Counted from the stretch's first letter, positions 19,392 through 28,313 are shown. The stretch: 64,000 nt of DNA from Minwuia sp048007105 (GCF_048007105.1 NZ_CP180352.1:744001-808000), one strand, 5' to 3'. Numbers and translations: made by a program. The notes: generated from the sequence alone by a model not told the origin.

Positions 19392-19694
19392 TCAACCGAC
19401 GCGTTTCAGAAAGGTCCGGTCTTCGCGGAGCAGGAAGCGTTCGGTCTGGGCGAAGCGGTAGTTCTCCTTGCCCAGCGGGTCGCCGGCGAGGCGGGCGCGG
19501 TAGGCCTCGTAGGCCGCCAGACTGTCGATGTTGTAGATGCCGTAGGCCAGCGTCGACGAGCCCTCATGCGGGGCGAAATAGCCGATCAGATCGGCGCCGC
19601 AGCGCGGGATCGCCTCGTTCCAGTTCTTCGCGTAGAGCTCGAACTCGGCCTTCTTCACCGGGTCGATATGGTAGCGGATGACGCAGGTCAGCAT
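19392..19694 (-). CDS. NIPSNAP-family protein
   Basis: 100 aa from ATG 19694, preceded by CCAAGGAGGAACCC, an excellent ribosome binding site. MLTCVIRYHIDPVKKAEFE, then WNEAIPRCGADLIGYFAPHEG, and a final YRFAQTERFLLRED fit the small dimeric alpha-beta barrel NIPSNAP family, of unknown catalytic function. It is divergent from an ArsR regulator across a 71-bp spacer that carries a palindrome, so it is a likely regulatory target. Confidence 0.85.
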   Translation of the reverse strand: MLTCVIRYHIDPVKKAEFELYAKNWNEAIPRCGADLIGYFAPHEGSSTLAYGIYNIDSLAAYEAYRARLAGDPLGKENYRFAQTERFLLREDRTFLKRVG

Positions 19695-19730
19695 GGGTTC
19701 CTCCTTGGCTGTCGGACGGAGGATCCCGCA

Positions 19731-19767
19731 TTGCCGCACAACAATGCTTCGGTTAGCATCGAAGCAT
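19731..19767 (+). promoter_or_regulatory. Promoter and operator of the ArsR gene
   Basis: TTGCCG (19731-19736) and TAGCAT (19754-19759) are separated by 17 bases. A perfect inverted repeat ATGCTTCG/CGAAGCAT (19744-19751 and 19760-19767) spans the -10 element and overlaps the ATG. This would allow autorepression and control of the divergent NIPSNAP gene. Inferred by eye. Confidence 0.55.
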
Positions 19768-20446
19768 GAAGGAAGGTCCGGACATCGCCCGGCTGGGCGC
19801 CCTGATCGGCGATCCGGCGCGGGCCAACATGCTGACCGCACTGATGAGCGGCAAGGCGCTGACCGCGACCGAACTGGCCGCCGAGGCCGGCGTGACGCCG
19901 CAGACCGCCAGCAGCCACCTGTCGCGGCTGCAGGATGGCGGTCTGGTCGGACAGGTCCGTCAGGGCCGTCACCGCTACTTCTCGCTGGCCGGTGAGGATG
20001 TGGGCGACCTTCTGGAAAGCCTCATGGGCATCGCCGCGCGCCGCGGCCACACCCGCACGCGCACCGGCCCGAAGGATCCGGCGCTGCGCCGCGCCCGCGT
20101 CTGCTACGACCATCTGGCGGGCGAACTGGCGGTGCAGATGTTCGACAGCCTGGAACAGCGCAGGCTGATCCGGACGGCGGGCAACAGCGTCGACCTGACG
20201 CCGAAGGGCGCGGCCTTCGTGCGGGAGGCGGGGATCGATCTGGAGCCGCTCATGGCGGGTCGGCGGCCGGTCTGCCGCGCCTGCCTGGACTGGAGCGCCC
20301 GCCGCAGTCATCTGGCCGGCGCACTCGGGGCCGCATTCCTGACCACATTTCAGGACCGGGGCTGGGCAATGCGCGAAAAGGACAGCCGGGCGGTCCGGAT
20401 CTCGAAGACCGGAGACGCGGCCATCCGGCAACTCTTCCCGCTCTGA
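19766..20446 (+). CDS. ArsR-family transcriptional regulator
   Basis: 226 aa. The winged helix-turn-helix lies in the first ~85 residues (IGDPARANMLTALMSGKALTATELAAEAG, then TASSHLSRLQDGGLV). A longer C-terminal region contains CRACLDWSARRSHLAGALGA; the CxxC there could bind metal or thiol. The start ATG 19766 coincides with the predicted transcription start, so the mRNA may be leaderless; no ribosome binding site is visible. It probably regulates the divergent NIPSNAP gene through the palindrome overlapping its own start. Confidence 0.9.
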   Translation: MKEGPDIARLGALIGDPARANMLTALMSGKALTATELAAEAGVTPQTASSHLSRLQDGGLVGQVRQGRHRYFSLAGEDVGDLLESLMGIAARRGHTRTRTGPKDPALRRARVCYDHLAGELAVQMFDSLEQRRLIRTAGNSVDLTPKGAAFVREAGIDLEPLMAGRRPVCRACLDWSARRSHLAGALGAAFLTTFQDRGWAMREKDSRAVRISKTGDAAIRQLFPL

Positions 20447-20619
20447 CGCGTCCTGCAACGTATCATTTCGGGACAGGACTGTCTCACATCTGTATGATCC
20501 GTCACGGTTTCGGCGAATCAGACCGTATCGGCCCGGCGGCAGGCACACTATTTGGTAACGGGTCGGGTCTAGAAGCGGACGAACGTCCGTCGCCCGATTC
20601 TTGCAAGTGGAACGACGTC

Positions 20620-21714
20620 ATGAAACGTATGTCCCGGATATTCGCCCTGACCGCCGGTCTCGCCTGCGCCCCGCTGCTGGCCGGCGCACAGACCCTTCAG
20701 GAGCCTGAACGAGCCGACGCCCTGGCCGGCGCGATCGCCGGCAGCGACGAGGGCGTGCAGGCCATCGAACGCTTTCTCGACGCCGGCGGCGTCCCCGGCG
20801 CCGCGGCCCAGCGCGCGGTCGGCCTGATCCGCGAGCTGCAGCGCAGCGACCTGGTCGCCGATCCGAAGGTGCTGCAGCAGGCCGCCGACCGCATCTCGCG
20901 CGCGGCCAGCCGCTCCTTCGTCGCCGCCAAGATCTTCAAGACCCGCGTCACCAGCACCTTCGAGCTGGGCGAGAAGCGCATCGGCTTCGACTTCGGCCCG
21001 CCCGACGCCGCGACGCGCGACGGCTTCACCAAGGTCACCGCCAAGAGCGACATGATCAAGGGCCCGAACCCGGCGGCCATGCGGCGTCCGGAAGGCGAAG
21101 CGCTGCTGCGCGACGGCATCCGCAACATCCGCAAGGTCAACCTGCCGGTCGAGAACGGCAAATACCGGGTGATGATCACCACCGACGATATCGGCGTGCC
21201 GGAAGCGACCGAACGCCCTTACGGCGCCGGCCTGAAGATCAATGGCGAGCGCGTCCGCGTCGCCGCCCAGACCCCGAAGAACTGGGTCGACGAGACCTAT
21301 CTGGCCGAGCCCAACCGCTATTATGGCGAGAACGGCGCCGAGGCTGCCGACGAGGTCGCGGGCCGCGGCAACGCCCAGGGCCGCACCACCGGCGGCGTCA
21401 TGGTCGTCGAGGCCGAGGTGAAGGACGGCAAGCTGGATCTGGTCTTCGATCTGGTCGAGGGCCGCGAGACCTATCTGACCGGCGTGATCCTGGAGCCGGC
21501 GACCGAGGAGAGCGTCTTCGCCGGGTCGCCGCAGGCGCGGCAGGTGCTGTTCACCCGCCCCGAGGATATCGTCAACGCCACCGTCGAGGTGGAATCGGCG
21601 CGCCAGACCCTGCTGTCCGACACCGTCGTCGAGTCCGAGCCGCAGCAGCTTGCGCAGCTGCTCGACCTGCCTGATCCTGTCGTCGAACCGTTGAACGACG
21701 TCAGTCCCAACTGA
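20620..21714 (+). CDS. Exported protein of unknown function, first gene of export locus
   Basis: 364 aa from ATG 20620, with a cleavable signal (MSRIFALTAGLACAPLLAGA, then Q). The mature part has an alpha-helical N-terminal third (to about residue 110) and then a strand-rich domain with AAKIFKTRVTSTFELGEKRIGFDFG and RTTGGVMVVEAEVKDGKLDLVFDL. The latter recalls malectin-like or carbohydrate-binding beta sandwiches, though that is only an impression. It lies 26 bases before the outer-membrane barrel gene and reads in the same direction as the polysaccharide export genes, so a periplasmic role there is plausible. Confidence 0.75.
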   Translation: MKRMSRIFALTAGLACAPLLAGAQTLQEPERADALAGAIAGSDEGVQAIERFLDAGGVPGAAAQRAVGLIRELQRSDLVADPKVLQQAADRISRAASRSFVAAKIFKTRVTSTFELGEKRIGFDFGPPDAATRDGFTKVTAKSDMIKGPNPAAMRRPEGEALLRDGIRNIRKVNLPVENGKYRVMITTDDIGVPEATERPYGAGLKINGERVRVAAQTPKNWVDETYLAEPNRYYGENGAEAADEVAGRGNAQGRTTGGVMVVEAEVKDGKLDLVFDLVEGRETYLTGVILEPATEESVFAGSPQARQVLFTRPEDIVNATVEVESARQTLLSDTVVESEPQQLAQLLDLPDPVVEPLNDVSPN

Positions 21715-21740
21715 CCGGCGCGAGCGGTAGCGGAGGGAGC

Positions 21741-23156
21741 GTGTTTGTGAGGGGCCTGATCGGAGCCGGATTCTGCCTTGCGCTGATCGGCGCGGGCGCG
21801 GGGACGGCATGGGCGCAGGGCGCCACCGACAGCTCATCCGAAGGTCAGGCGAAACCGCAGGTCGTTCAGAACCCGATCATTCCCGGACAGGCCGATCCCG
21901 ATCCGCCCTTCACCACCGCCAAGCAGGACGCGGTCCTGACCCGCCAGCGGCGCGAATACGATCCCATCGGCATCGAGGCCGGCGGTTTCTTGGGCGATAT
22001 CAAGTATCTCGGCCGTGGCCAGATCCTGGAAAGCTTCCTGCTGTTCCCGAAGGTCGAGACCTCCATCGTCTTCGACAACAACATCTTCGCCGACAAGAAC
22101 GGCAAGGTGGCGGACTTCATCGGCACCGTGAAACCCGAGCTGGAGCTGCATTCGAACTGGGACAATCACGAACTGTTCGTGCGCGGTTTCGGCGAGTTCG
22201 GCCGCAACCTCAGGAACAACCGCGAGAGCTTCCGCCGCCACGGCGTCGAGATCGGCGGCCGCGTCGATGTACGTGAGTATCTGAGCGTCAATCTGGGCGC
22301 CGGCTGGCAGCGCAAGACCGCGGCCCGCAGCGACATCGACGCCGACACGGGCGGCGACGAACCGACGGTCTTCTACGAGAGCTTCGGCGAGATCAGCGCC
22401 CGCTACAAACGCGACAAGCTGGATCTGCGTGGCGAAACCAAGATGACGGTCAAGGATTTCGTCGACACGCCGGCCGGCAACAGCGAGACGGAGAACGACC
22501 AGAACGACAACTGGCTCTGGGAAAACACGGTCCGGATCGGATGGGAGCAATGGCGCGGCACGACGCTGTTCGCTGAGCCGTTCTTCACCATGAGCCGGAA
22601 TTTCATCCGGCTGGACAATTCGAACATCTCGCGCGGCTTCAACACGCAGGGCATCACCTTCGGCCTGACCTACGATGCTTCGGCGGTGACCTTCCTCGAA
22701 GCCGGGATGGGTTTCGGATACGCCGTTCCCATGGACGGCAATTCCGACAGTTTCTTCTTCTTCGAACCCAAACTCGATCTGGTCTGGAACCCGCATGACA
22801 GCTGGACATTCAAGGCCGGCTGGAGCCGCGACATTTCCTCGACGAACAGTGCGACACCGGTGAACAACCAGCTGGTGCCCGACGTCGCCTTCAACACCAA
22901 CAGCTTCAAGCTGGCGACCGAGCTGGAGATCACCTACGAACTGCTCGCCAGTGCCGAATTCGGTATCGCGCTTGCCGACACCATCCAGAACGACACCACC
23001 CAGACCAGCGTCGATACCGAACTGGCCCTGCTCTGGCTGATGAACGAATATTCCCGGCTGCGGGGCTTCTGGGAGTTCTCCCGGCTGGTCTCCAACGACA
23101 ACAACCGCGAGTTCGCCAAGCACCGTGTCGGGCTGGCGTTAACCTTGCAATACTGA
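21741..23156 (+). CDS. Outer-membrane beta-barrel protein of the export locus
   Basis: 471 aa with a GTG start (another GTG lies two codons later; GGAGGGAG precedes both). It has a signal peptide, a short proline-rich linker, then alternating amphipathic strands such as KVETSIVFDNNIFADKNGK and FFEPKLDLVWNPHDSWTF, closing with VGLALTLQY, a typical outer-membrane C-terminal aromatic signature. This matches the beta-barrel proteins (putative porin 2 type, PF10082) commonly encoded in exopolysaccharide clusters. It sits between an exported unknown and the Wza-like gene. Confidence 0.85.
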   Translation: MFVRGLIGAGFCLALIGAGAGTAWAQGATDSSSEGQAKPQVVQNPIIPGQADPDPPFTTAKQDAVLTRQRREYDPIGIEAGGFLGDIKYLGRGQILESFLLFPKVETSIVFDNNIFADKNGKVADFIGTVKPELELHSNWDNHELFVRGFGEFGRNLRNNRESFRRHGVEIGGRVDVREYLSVNLGAGWQRKTAARSDIDADTGGDEPTVFYESFGEISARYKRDKLDLRGETKMTVKDFVDTPAGNSETENDQNDNWLWENTVRIGWEQWRGTTLFAEPFFTMSRNFIRLDNSNISRGFNTQGITFGLTYDASAVTFLEAGMGFGYAVPMDGNSDSFFFFEPKLDLVWNPHDSWTFKAGWSRDISSTNSATPVNNQLVPDVAFNTNSFKLATELEITYELLASAEFGIALADTIQNDTTQTSVDTELALLWLMNEYSRLRGFWEFSRLVSNDNNREFAKHRVGLALTLQY

Positions 23157-23220
23157 CCGCCTGAGTTACCGATTCGCGGCGGCCGCTTGCAGTTTCGGGC
23201 CGCAGGGAAGGAGCACAGGC

Positions 23221-24297
23221 ATGTTCGACATCAGATTTTCAGGCAAGCTGGCGCTCGCGGTCACGCTGCTGGTCGCCATTGCTGCCGTACAGGGCTGCGC
23301 CGACCGGCGCTATGGCCGCGCGCCGGTCCAGGCCGCATCCGCCACCCCGACGCCCACACCGCCTCCGGCCCAGCCCGTCGCCCCCACACCGCCTCCGGCC
23401 CAGCCCGTCGCCCCCGCCCCGCCGCCGGCCGTCGCCCGCACACCGGTCCAGGCCGAGCCGCTGCCCGCCGCGCAGCCTCCACGGCCCGCGCCCGCCGCGC
23501 CGCAGCCGGTGACCCCCGCCCCTGCGGCGGCGCCCGTTGTGACCCAGTCCGCCACCGTGAAGACGCCCGTGCCCGCCGCGCCCGATACCTCATCCGCTAC
23601 CTCCGCCACCTCCGGCACGCCGACACCCCTGACCGACGAGGCCGTCGCGCAGCTGACCCAGGGCCAGGGCGATGCGAGAAATGCCGCGGTCGAGCAGGCC
23701 CGGCGCGACGCCCAGGGCCAGCGTATCGTCGCCGCCACCAATACCGCCTCCAACGATCCGACGCCGGTCGGCACCGTGGTCCGCGGCCGGCCCGAATTCG
23801 CCGTCGACGACGTCCCGAACGACGTCGCGCAGAAGCTCGAGGAATACCGGATGGGGCCGGGCGACCGCGTCCAGATCAAGGTCTTTGGCCAGGACGATAT
23901 CTCCGGCGAGTTCGAGATCAGCGCCGCCGGCGAACTGTCCTATCCGCTGATCGGGCAGATCACCGCCGAGAACATGACGCCGGGCGAGTTCAACGAGGTG
24001 CTGCGGCTCGCGCTGGAGGAATACTTCGTCAACCCGCAGGTCACCGTCGAGATCACCAACTACCGGCCCTTCTTCATCCTGGGCCAGGTCGGCAGCCCTG
24101 GCACCTACAAGTACCAGCCCGGCCTGAACGCTCGCATGGCGATCGCAACCGGCGGCGGCTACACCAGGCGCGCGAAGGAAGAGCCGATCACGATCTTCCG
24201 CACCGATTCTGCCGGCAACCTGATCAAGTTCGACGCCGACCAGGACGCCACCATCCTGCCCGGCGACACCATCGAGGTGCACCGCCGCCTGTTCTGA
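23221..24297 (+). CDS. Polysaccharide export lipoprotein (Wza/OtnA type)
   Basis: 358 aa. The lipobox ends at Cys26 (AVQGC). A long proline/alanine linker (residues 30-130) contains two tandem copies of TPPPAQPVAP encoded by a 30-bp DNA repeat. The polysaccharide export domain follows (YRMGPGDRVQIKVFGQDDIS, YPLIGQI), then an SLBB-type segment (ILGQVGSPGTYKYQPGLN). Such proteins form the outer-membrane or periplasmic channel for exopolysaccharide. The linker is unusually long and may span the periplasm or contact peptidoglycan. A strong terminator follows. Confidence 0.92.
   Translation: MFDIRFSGKLALAVTLLVAIAAVQGCADRRYGRAPVQAASATPTPTPPPAQPVAPTPPPAQPVAPAPPPAVARTPVQAEPLPAAQPPRPAPAAPQPVTPAPAAAPVVTQSATVKTPVPAAPDTSSATSATSGTPTPLTDEAVAQLTQGQGDARNAAVEQARRDAQGQRIVAATNTASNDPTPVGTVVRGRPEFAVDDVPNDVAQKLEEYRMGPGDRVQIKVFGQDDISGEFEISAAGELSYPLIGQITAENMTPGEFNEVLRLALEEYFVNPQVTVEITNYRPFFILGQVGSPGTYKYQPGLNARMAIATGGGYTRRAKEEPITIFRTDSAGNLIKFDADQDATILPGDTIEVHRRLF
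23354..23413 (+). repeat. 30-bp tandem repeat in the export lipoprotein linker
   Basis: Two near-identical 30-base units encode TPPPAQPVAP twice; a third degenerate unit follows. Slippage here would change linker length in steps of ten residues. Confidence 0.8.
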
Positions 24298-24679
24298 GCG
24301 GCCGGGCGCCGCCCGCCCCGTCATCGACGAGCCGGCACCGCCCCGGACAGACGTCCGGGGCGGTGCCGTTCGGGCAGGCCGCCGCGGCGGTGTGACCTGC
24401 GACACGTTCGCTAAGTCGCTGTGGCCCCGTCACAAAAGCTGGCACACCGGTTGCAACATCCCATGTGTATCAGGAAGCGGCCTCGACATTTCGTCACTGC
24501 CATTCCGCGATACACAAGATGTTGGAGTTGCCCCACCTTCTCGCCGCAAAAAGCGATTGGTGGGGCGGAAAAGTAACAAGGAACGTGAAAAACCGCGCCC
24601 AATAGACTGACAAACTTAATGGTTTTGTTCCATTGGTCTAGAGTGACAGGCGCGGCGTACGGGTTCAGGCAGTGAAGCG
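24298..24679. other. Leader/promoter region upstream of the tyrosine autokinase gene
   Basis: 382 non-coding bases. They contain the terminator at 24334-24370, a GTGACC at 24392 and GTCAC at 24429, an 8-bp inverted repeat TGTGTATC/GATACACA (24464-24471, 24509-24516), and a second hairpin GCCCCACC/GGTGGGGC (24530-24537, 24559-24566). The AT-rich stretch at 24600-24645 includes AATGG-TTTTGTT-CCATT. The promoter for the autokinase gene is expected here. Confidence 0.55.
24334..24370 (+). terminator. Strong intrinsic terminator after the Wza-like gene
   Basis: A perfect 15-bp stem (24334-24348 with 24353-24367) and 4-nt loop, with a short GTTCG after it. This suggests that the autokinase gene is transcribed from its own promoter. 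Confidence 0.75.
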
Positions 24680-27008
24680 ATGGCGAATGTGAGTTACCTG
24701 CATACGGCGAGTTCGGGAGAGTTGGCGGATACACCGTCCTTCATCTCCCAGAACGATTCCACGTCGCCGATGATGAACTTCCGGCAGGTCTTCTCGATCA
24801 TCTGGCGGCGGAAGTGGATCGTCGCCGCGGTGATGATGCTTGTCGTCGCCATGGCCTATTTCTGGCTGCAGTCCCAGACCCCCCTCTATTCCGCCAGCTC
24901 CGAGGTCGTGATCGGCATCCGCGACGAGAACGTCACCGGCATCGAGGGCGTGCAGGCCCGCCAGGAGCACGATTTCTACTTCAACGAGACCCAGGCCAAG
25001 ATCATCTCCTCCTCGCAGATCGCAGAGGAAGTCGCGAACCGGCTGGGCCTGTTCGATAATCCGGAGCGCCTCTACTGGGAAACCGGCGGGCCGTCCGCCG
25101 GCCAGAGCCTGAAGTCCACCATCAAGAGCATTCTCCCCGACCCCGTGGTCGAGGGCGCCCGCGGCCTGCTGAACCTGGCCCGCGGCGGCAGCCAGCAGGC
25201 CGAGGACCGCTCGGTGCTGAAGCGCATGACGCCCGAGGAGCGTGAGGCCTTCGAGCGCCAGAACCTGATCCGCACCCTGCTGGACGCCATCAGCGTCGAC
25301 CCGTCCGACCGGTCGCGCACCATCCAGATCCGCGCGATCTCCGACAAGCCCGAGCTGGCCCGGCAGATCGCCAACAGCTTCGCCGAGGCCTATGTCGAAC
25401 TCGACCCAGAGCGAGAAGTCGGACGCCACCACCCAGGCGTCGGGCTTCCTGCGCGACGAGGTCGAGCGGCTGAAGGCCCAGTACCAGGCCGCCGAGCAGG
25501 CGCTGGAGGAGTTCAGCCGCCAGACCGGTTTCGTCAGCGTCGGCGACCGCCTGACCCTGATCGAGGAGCAGCTGGCCGAGCTGAACCGCAAGCTGGTCGT
25601 CGCCCGCGAGGAACTGGCCGAATCCGAGGCCCGCAACAATCAGGTCCGCCGCCTGCTGCAGGAAGAGGGCGGCATCGAGACCGTCGCTTCCGTGCTCGAC
25701 TCGCCGCTGATCGGCCGCCTGCGCGAGCAGGAAGCCGAGGTCGTCCGCGAGATCGCCGAGCTGCGCACCCAGCTGCGCGACCGTCATCCGCGTCTGCTGC
25801 TGAAGCGGGCCGAGCTGGAAGACCTGCAGCTGAAGATCCGCGGCGAGATCGACAAGATCGTCATCGGACAGGACAACGCGCTGGAGCTGGCGCGCGTGAA
25901 GGTCGCGAACCTGGAGAACGAGGTCGCGGTCGTCGAGGCCCAGATCGACCGCCAGACCGACGCCGAGGTGACGCTGCAGGGCCTGCGCTCCGAGCGCGAC
26001 GCCGACAAGCGCCTCTACGAGACCGTGCTGGCCCGCTTCAACGAGATCAACCTGCAGGAGCGCGCGCCCCAGAAGGCCGACGCCCGCGTCATCTCCCGCG
26101 CCGCCACGCCCCTGGATCCCAGCTTCCCGCGCAAGAGCCTGACCATGGCCGCCGCAATCGTCGGCGCGGCCATGCTGGCGATCATGCTGGTCTTCCTGAT
26201 GGAATACATGGACGCCGGCTTCCGCTCGCTGCAGCAACTGCAGCAGCAGGCCTACGTGCCCGCGCTGGGTATCGTGCCGCGCCTGTCGGTGCTGGAAGGC
26301 CGCCGCACCACGCCGGAGGACTTCGTGCTCGACGAGCCGAATTCGCTCTACTCGGAAGCCATACGGACCATACGGACGTCGCTGATGCTCTCCAGCATCG
26401 ACCGGCAGCCGAAATCCGTGCTCTTCACCTCCTCGGTGCCGGCCGAGGGCAAGACCTCGACCGCGGTCTCCGTCGCCCGCGCCGCCGCCAAGGCCGGCCA
26501 GCGGACGATCCTGATCGACTGCGACCTGCGCAAGCCCTCGGTCCACGAATCGCTGCGGGTCCCGAACGGGCGGGGCGTGGTCGAGGTGCTGACCGGCGCC
26601 ATCGACCTGGAAGACGCCATCGAGATCGATCTGAAGTCCGGGCTGCACTACATCACCGCCGGCGCCAAGGCGCCGAACCCGCCGGATGCGCTGGGTTCGG
26701 AAGCCATGCGCCAGCTGATCCGCGAACTGGAAGACCGCTACGACTTCGTCGTCCTGGACACCCCGCCGGTGCTGCCGGTCTCGGACTCGCTGGTGCTGCT
26801 GCGCCATGTCGACAAGGCGGTGTTCCTGGTGCGCTGGGGCTCGACCCGCCGCGAGGCGGTGCTGGCCGGCATCCGTCAGGTGCAGGAAGCCAATGGCGAC
26901 CTGGCCGGCGTCGCGATGACCCGCGTCGACATCCGCAAGCACCAGAAGTACAACTACAGCGACAGCTACTACTACTACCGCGGATACGGCAAATATTATG
27001 GCACCTAA
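24680..27008 (+). pseudogene. Exopolysaccharide chain-length tyrosine autokinase (Wzc/ExoP type), frameshifted
   Basis: After removal of one base at 25405-25407 (CCC) the gene encodes about 775 aa. The N-terminal Wzz domain starts at the first transmembrane helix (VAAVMMLVVAMAYFWL). A long coiled coil (about residues 245-470) leads to the second transmembrane segment, then the cytoplasmic BY-kinase with SSVPAEGKTSTAV (Walker A), ILIDCDLRKPSV (Walker A') and FVVLDTPPVLPV (Walker B). The C-terminus is a tyrosine cluster (KYNYSDSYYYYRGYGKYYGT), the autophosphorylation tail. The frame break falls between SFAEAYVEL and QSEKSDATTQ, well inside the periplasmic domain. Confidence 0.88.
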
Positions 27009-27744
27009 ACGCCGGGGTCGGTCCGGCTTCAGTGTCGGATCATCCTTCGGCGGACTGGCGATGCTCGCGATCGGCGTGCTGCTGGTCTATCTCTCGCTGC
27101 CCCGTGTCGTTTCCACCCTGCTGGCCGCGCCCGGCGAAGTCGTACTGGAGCGCCTGAAAACGGGTCAGTCGGTCGGCGAGCACGGCATCGCCGACGCCCG
27201 CGCCTCCTTCCTCGCCGCCGGCGCCGCGCTGCCCTCCGACTACCGGACACCGCGCGATCTGGCGCTGGTCGAACTCGTCGCCGCGCAGCGCACTCCGGCC
27301 GAGGACACCGTCGAGCGCGGCAAGCGGCTCGAGGCCGCCATCGAGGCCAGCCACCGCTCCCTCGCCGCCAACCCGGCCCAGCCCTATGTCTGGCTCCGCC
27401 TGGCCCAGGCCGAACTGCAGCATTCCGGCGTCGGCGTGAAGGCCGCGCTCGCCTTCACCATGTCGCTGGAGACGGGACCGCAGGTGATCGACCTGATGCA
27501 GCCGCGCGTGGTGCTCGGGCTGGTGCTCTGGCCGGTGCTGGACGAGACCCAGCAGGCGCGGGTGCTGGCCCAGATCCGCGGGCTCGCCCGCTACAATGCG
27601 CGCATCCTGGCCGAGACCGTGCTGGACCGCCCGGGCCTGCCGCAGGTCCGCACTGCGCTGGCCGACGAGCCGGAACTGATGGCGGCCTTCCTGCGCTGGT
27701 ATCTGCAGCGCCGCACGCCGGGTCTGCGCCAGCCGGTACAGTGA
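26998..27744 (+). CDS. Membrane-anchored helical-repeat protein of the export locus
   Basis: 248 aa. It overlaps the end of the autokinase gene by 11 bases, so the two are coupled. After a basic N-terminus there is one transmembrane helix (GGLAMLAIGVLLVYLSL), then a periplasmic helical region with TPR-like spacing (AAIEASHRSLAANPAQPYVWLRLAQAEL). No named family is recognised. Similar membrane proteins follow Wzc-type genes in other exopolysaccharide loci, so an accessory assembly role is inferred from context only. Confidence 0.75.
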   Translation: MAPKRRGRSGFSVGSSFGGLAMLAIGVLLVYLSLPRVVSTLLAAPGEVVLERLKTGQSVGEHGIADARASFLAAGAALPSDYRTPRDLALVELVAAQRTPAEDTVERGKRLEAAIEASHRSLAANPAQPYVWLRLAQAELQHSGVGVKAALAFTMSLETGPQVIDLMQPRVVLGLVLWPVLDETQQARVLAQIRGLARYNARILAETVLDRPGLPQVRTALADEPELMAAFLRWYLQRRTPGLRQPVQ

Positions 27745-27830
27745 CCGCCGTCACAGCCTGAAACGGCTTGTTTTCCAGCCGGTTACGATGGTCACCTCAG
27801 CCTGTGACCGATGCGTGACCAGCCGGTCAC
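27741..27830. promoter_or_regulatory. Cluster of GGTCAC/GTGACC palindromes
   Basis: Three dyads lie in 90 bases: GTGAC-CGCC-GTCAC (27741-27754), GGTCAC-N8-GTGACC (27790-27809) and GTGACC-AGCC-GGTCAC (27815-27830). They sit 120-210 bases upstream of the 120-aa gene. This looks like a multi-site operator; the regulator is unknown. Confidence 0.5.
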
Positions 27831-27950
27831 AGTGGTTGTTGGCAGCAAGTACCTCCCCATATCCCGGTTCATCGGCGGTTCAGCCAGCCGCGCGAAACAA
27901 TGACGGATCAGCCTAATGATCCGCGTAACAGGACGAACGGAGCCCGCAAG

Positions 27951-28313
27951 ATGACGACGTTCAGGAACACCATTGCCGCCACCCTGGCCGTTCTGGCCAT
28001 CGGTGGCATCTCCGCCGGCAGCTCGGCCGACGCCAAGGGTCCGGGGGGTTGCCCGCCGGGCCTGGCCAAGAAGAACAATGGCTGCCTGCCGCCGGGTATC
28101 GCCAAGAAGCGCTACCAGATCGGCCAGCCGGTCCCGGACGATGTGATCATCCGCTACATCCCGCGGGACGACTATCGCCACTATCCGCCGGTCGAGGACG
28201 GCTACGTCTATGGCCGGGTCGATGGCGACCTGCTGCTGATCGCAGAGGCCACGCGCCGGGTCGTCGATGCCGTGATCGCGGTCGACGCCGCGACCAACGC
28301 CGTCAACGACTGA
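27951..28313 (+). CDS. Small exported RcnB-like protein
   Basis: 120 aa from ATG 27951 (MTTFRNTIAATLAVLAIGG), with a signal peptide ending near ASA/ADA. The mature part starts with the duplicated motif CPPGLAKKNNGCLPPGIAKK, as in RcnB-type periplasmic proteins, and ends with short strand-forming segments (VIIRYIPRDDYRHYPP, YGRVDGDLLLIAEATRRVV). RcnB of E. coli modulates nickel/cobalt homeostasis, but most relatives are uncharacterised. It has its own upstream region with palindromes. A reading frame stays open for 59 codons past the TGA. Confidence 0.82.
   Translation: MTTFRNTIAATLAVLAIGGISAGSSADAKGPGGCPPGLAKKNNGCLPPGIAKKRYQIGQPVPDDVIIRYIPRDDYRHYPPVEDGYVYGRVDGDLLLIAEATRRVVDAVIAVDAATNAVND

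Noticed and set aside
23301..23620. Possible CRISPR or satellite array in the proline-rich linker DNA
   Set aside because: It is a coding tandem repeat (two 30-base units) inside the export lipoprotein, without spacers.
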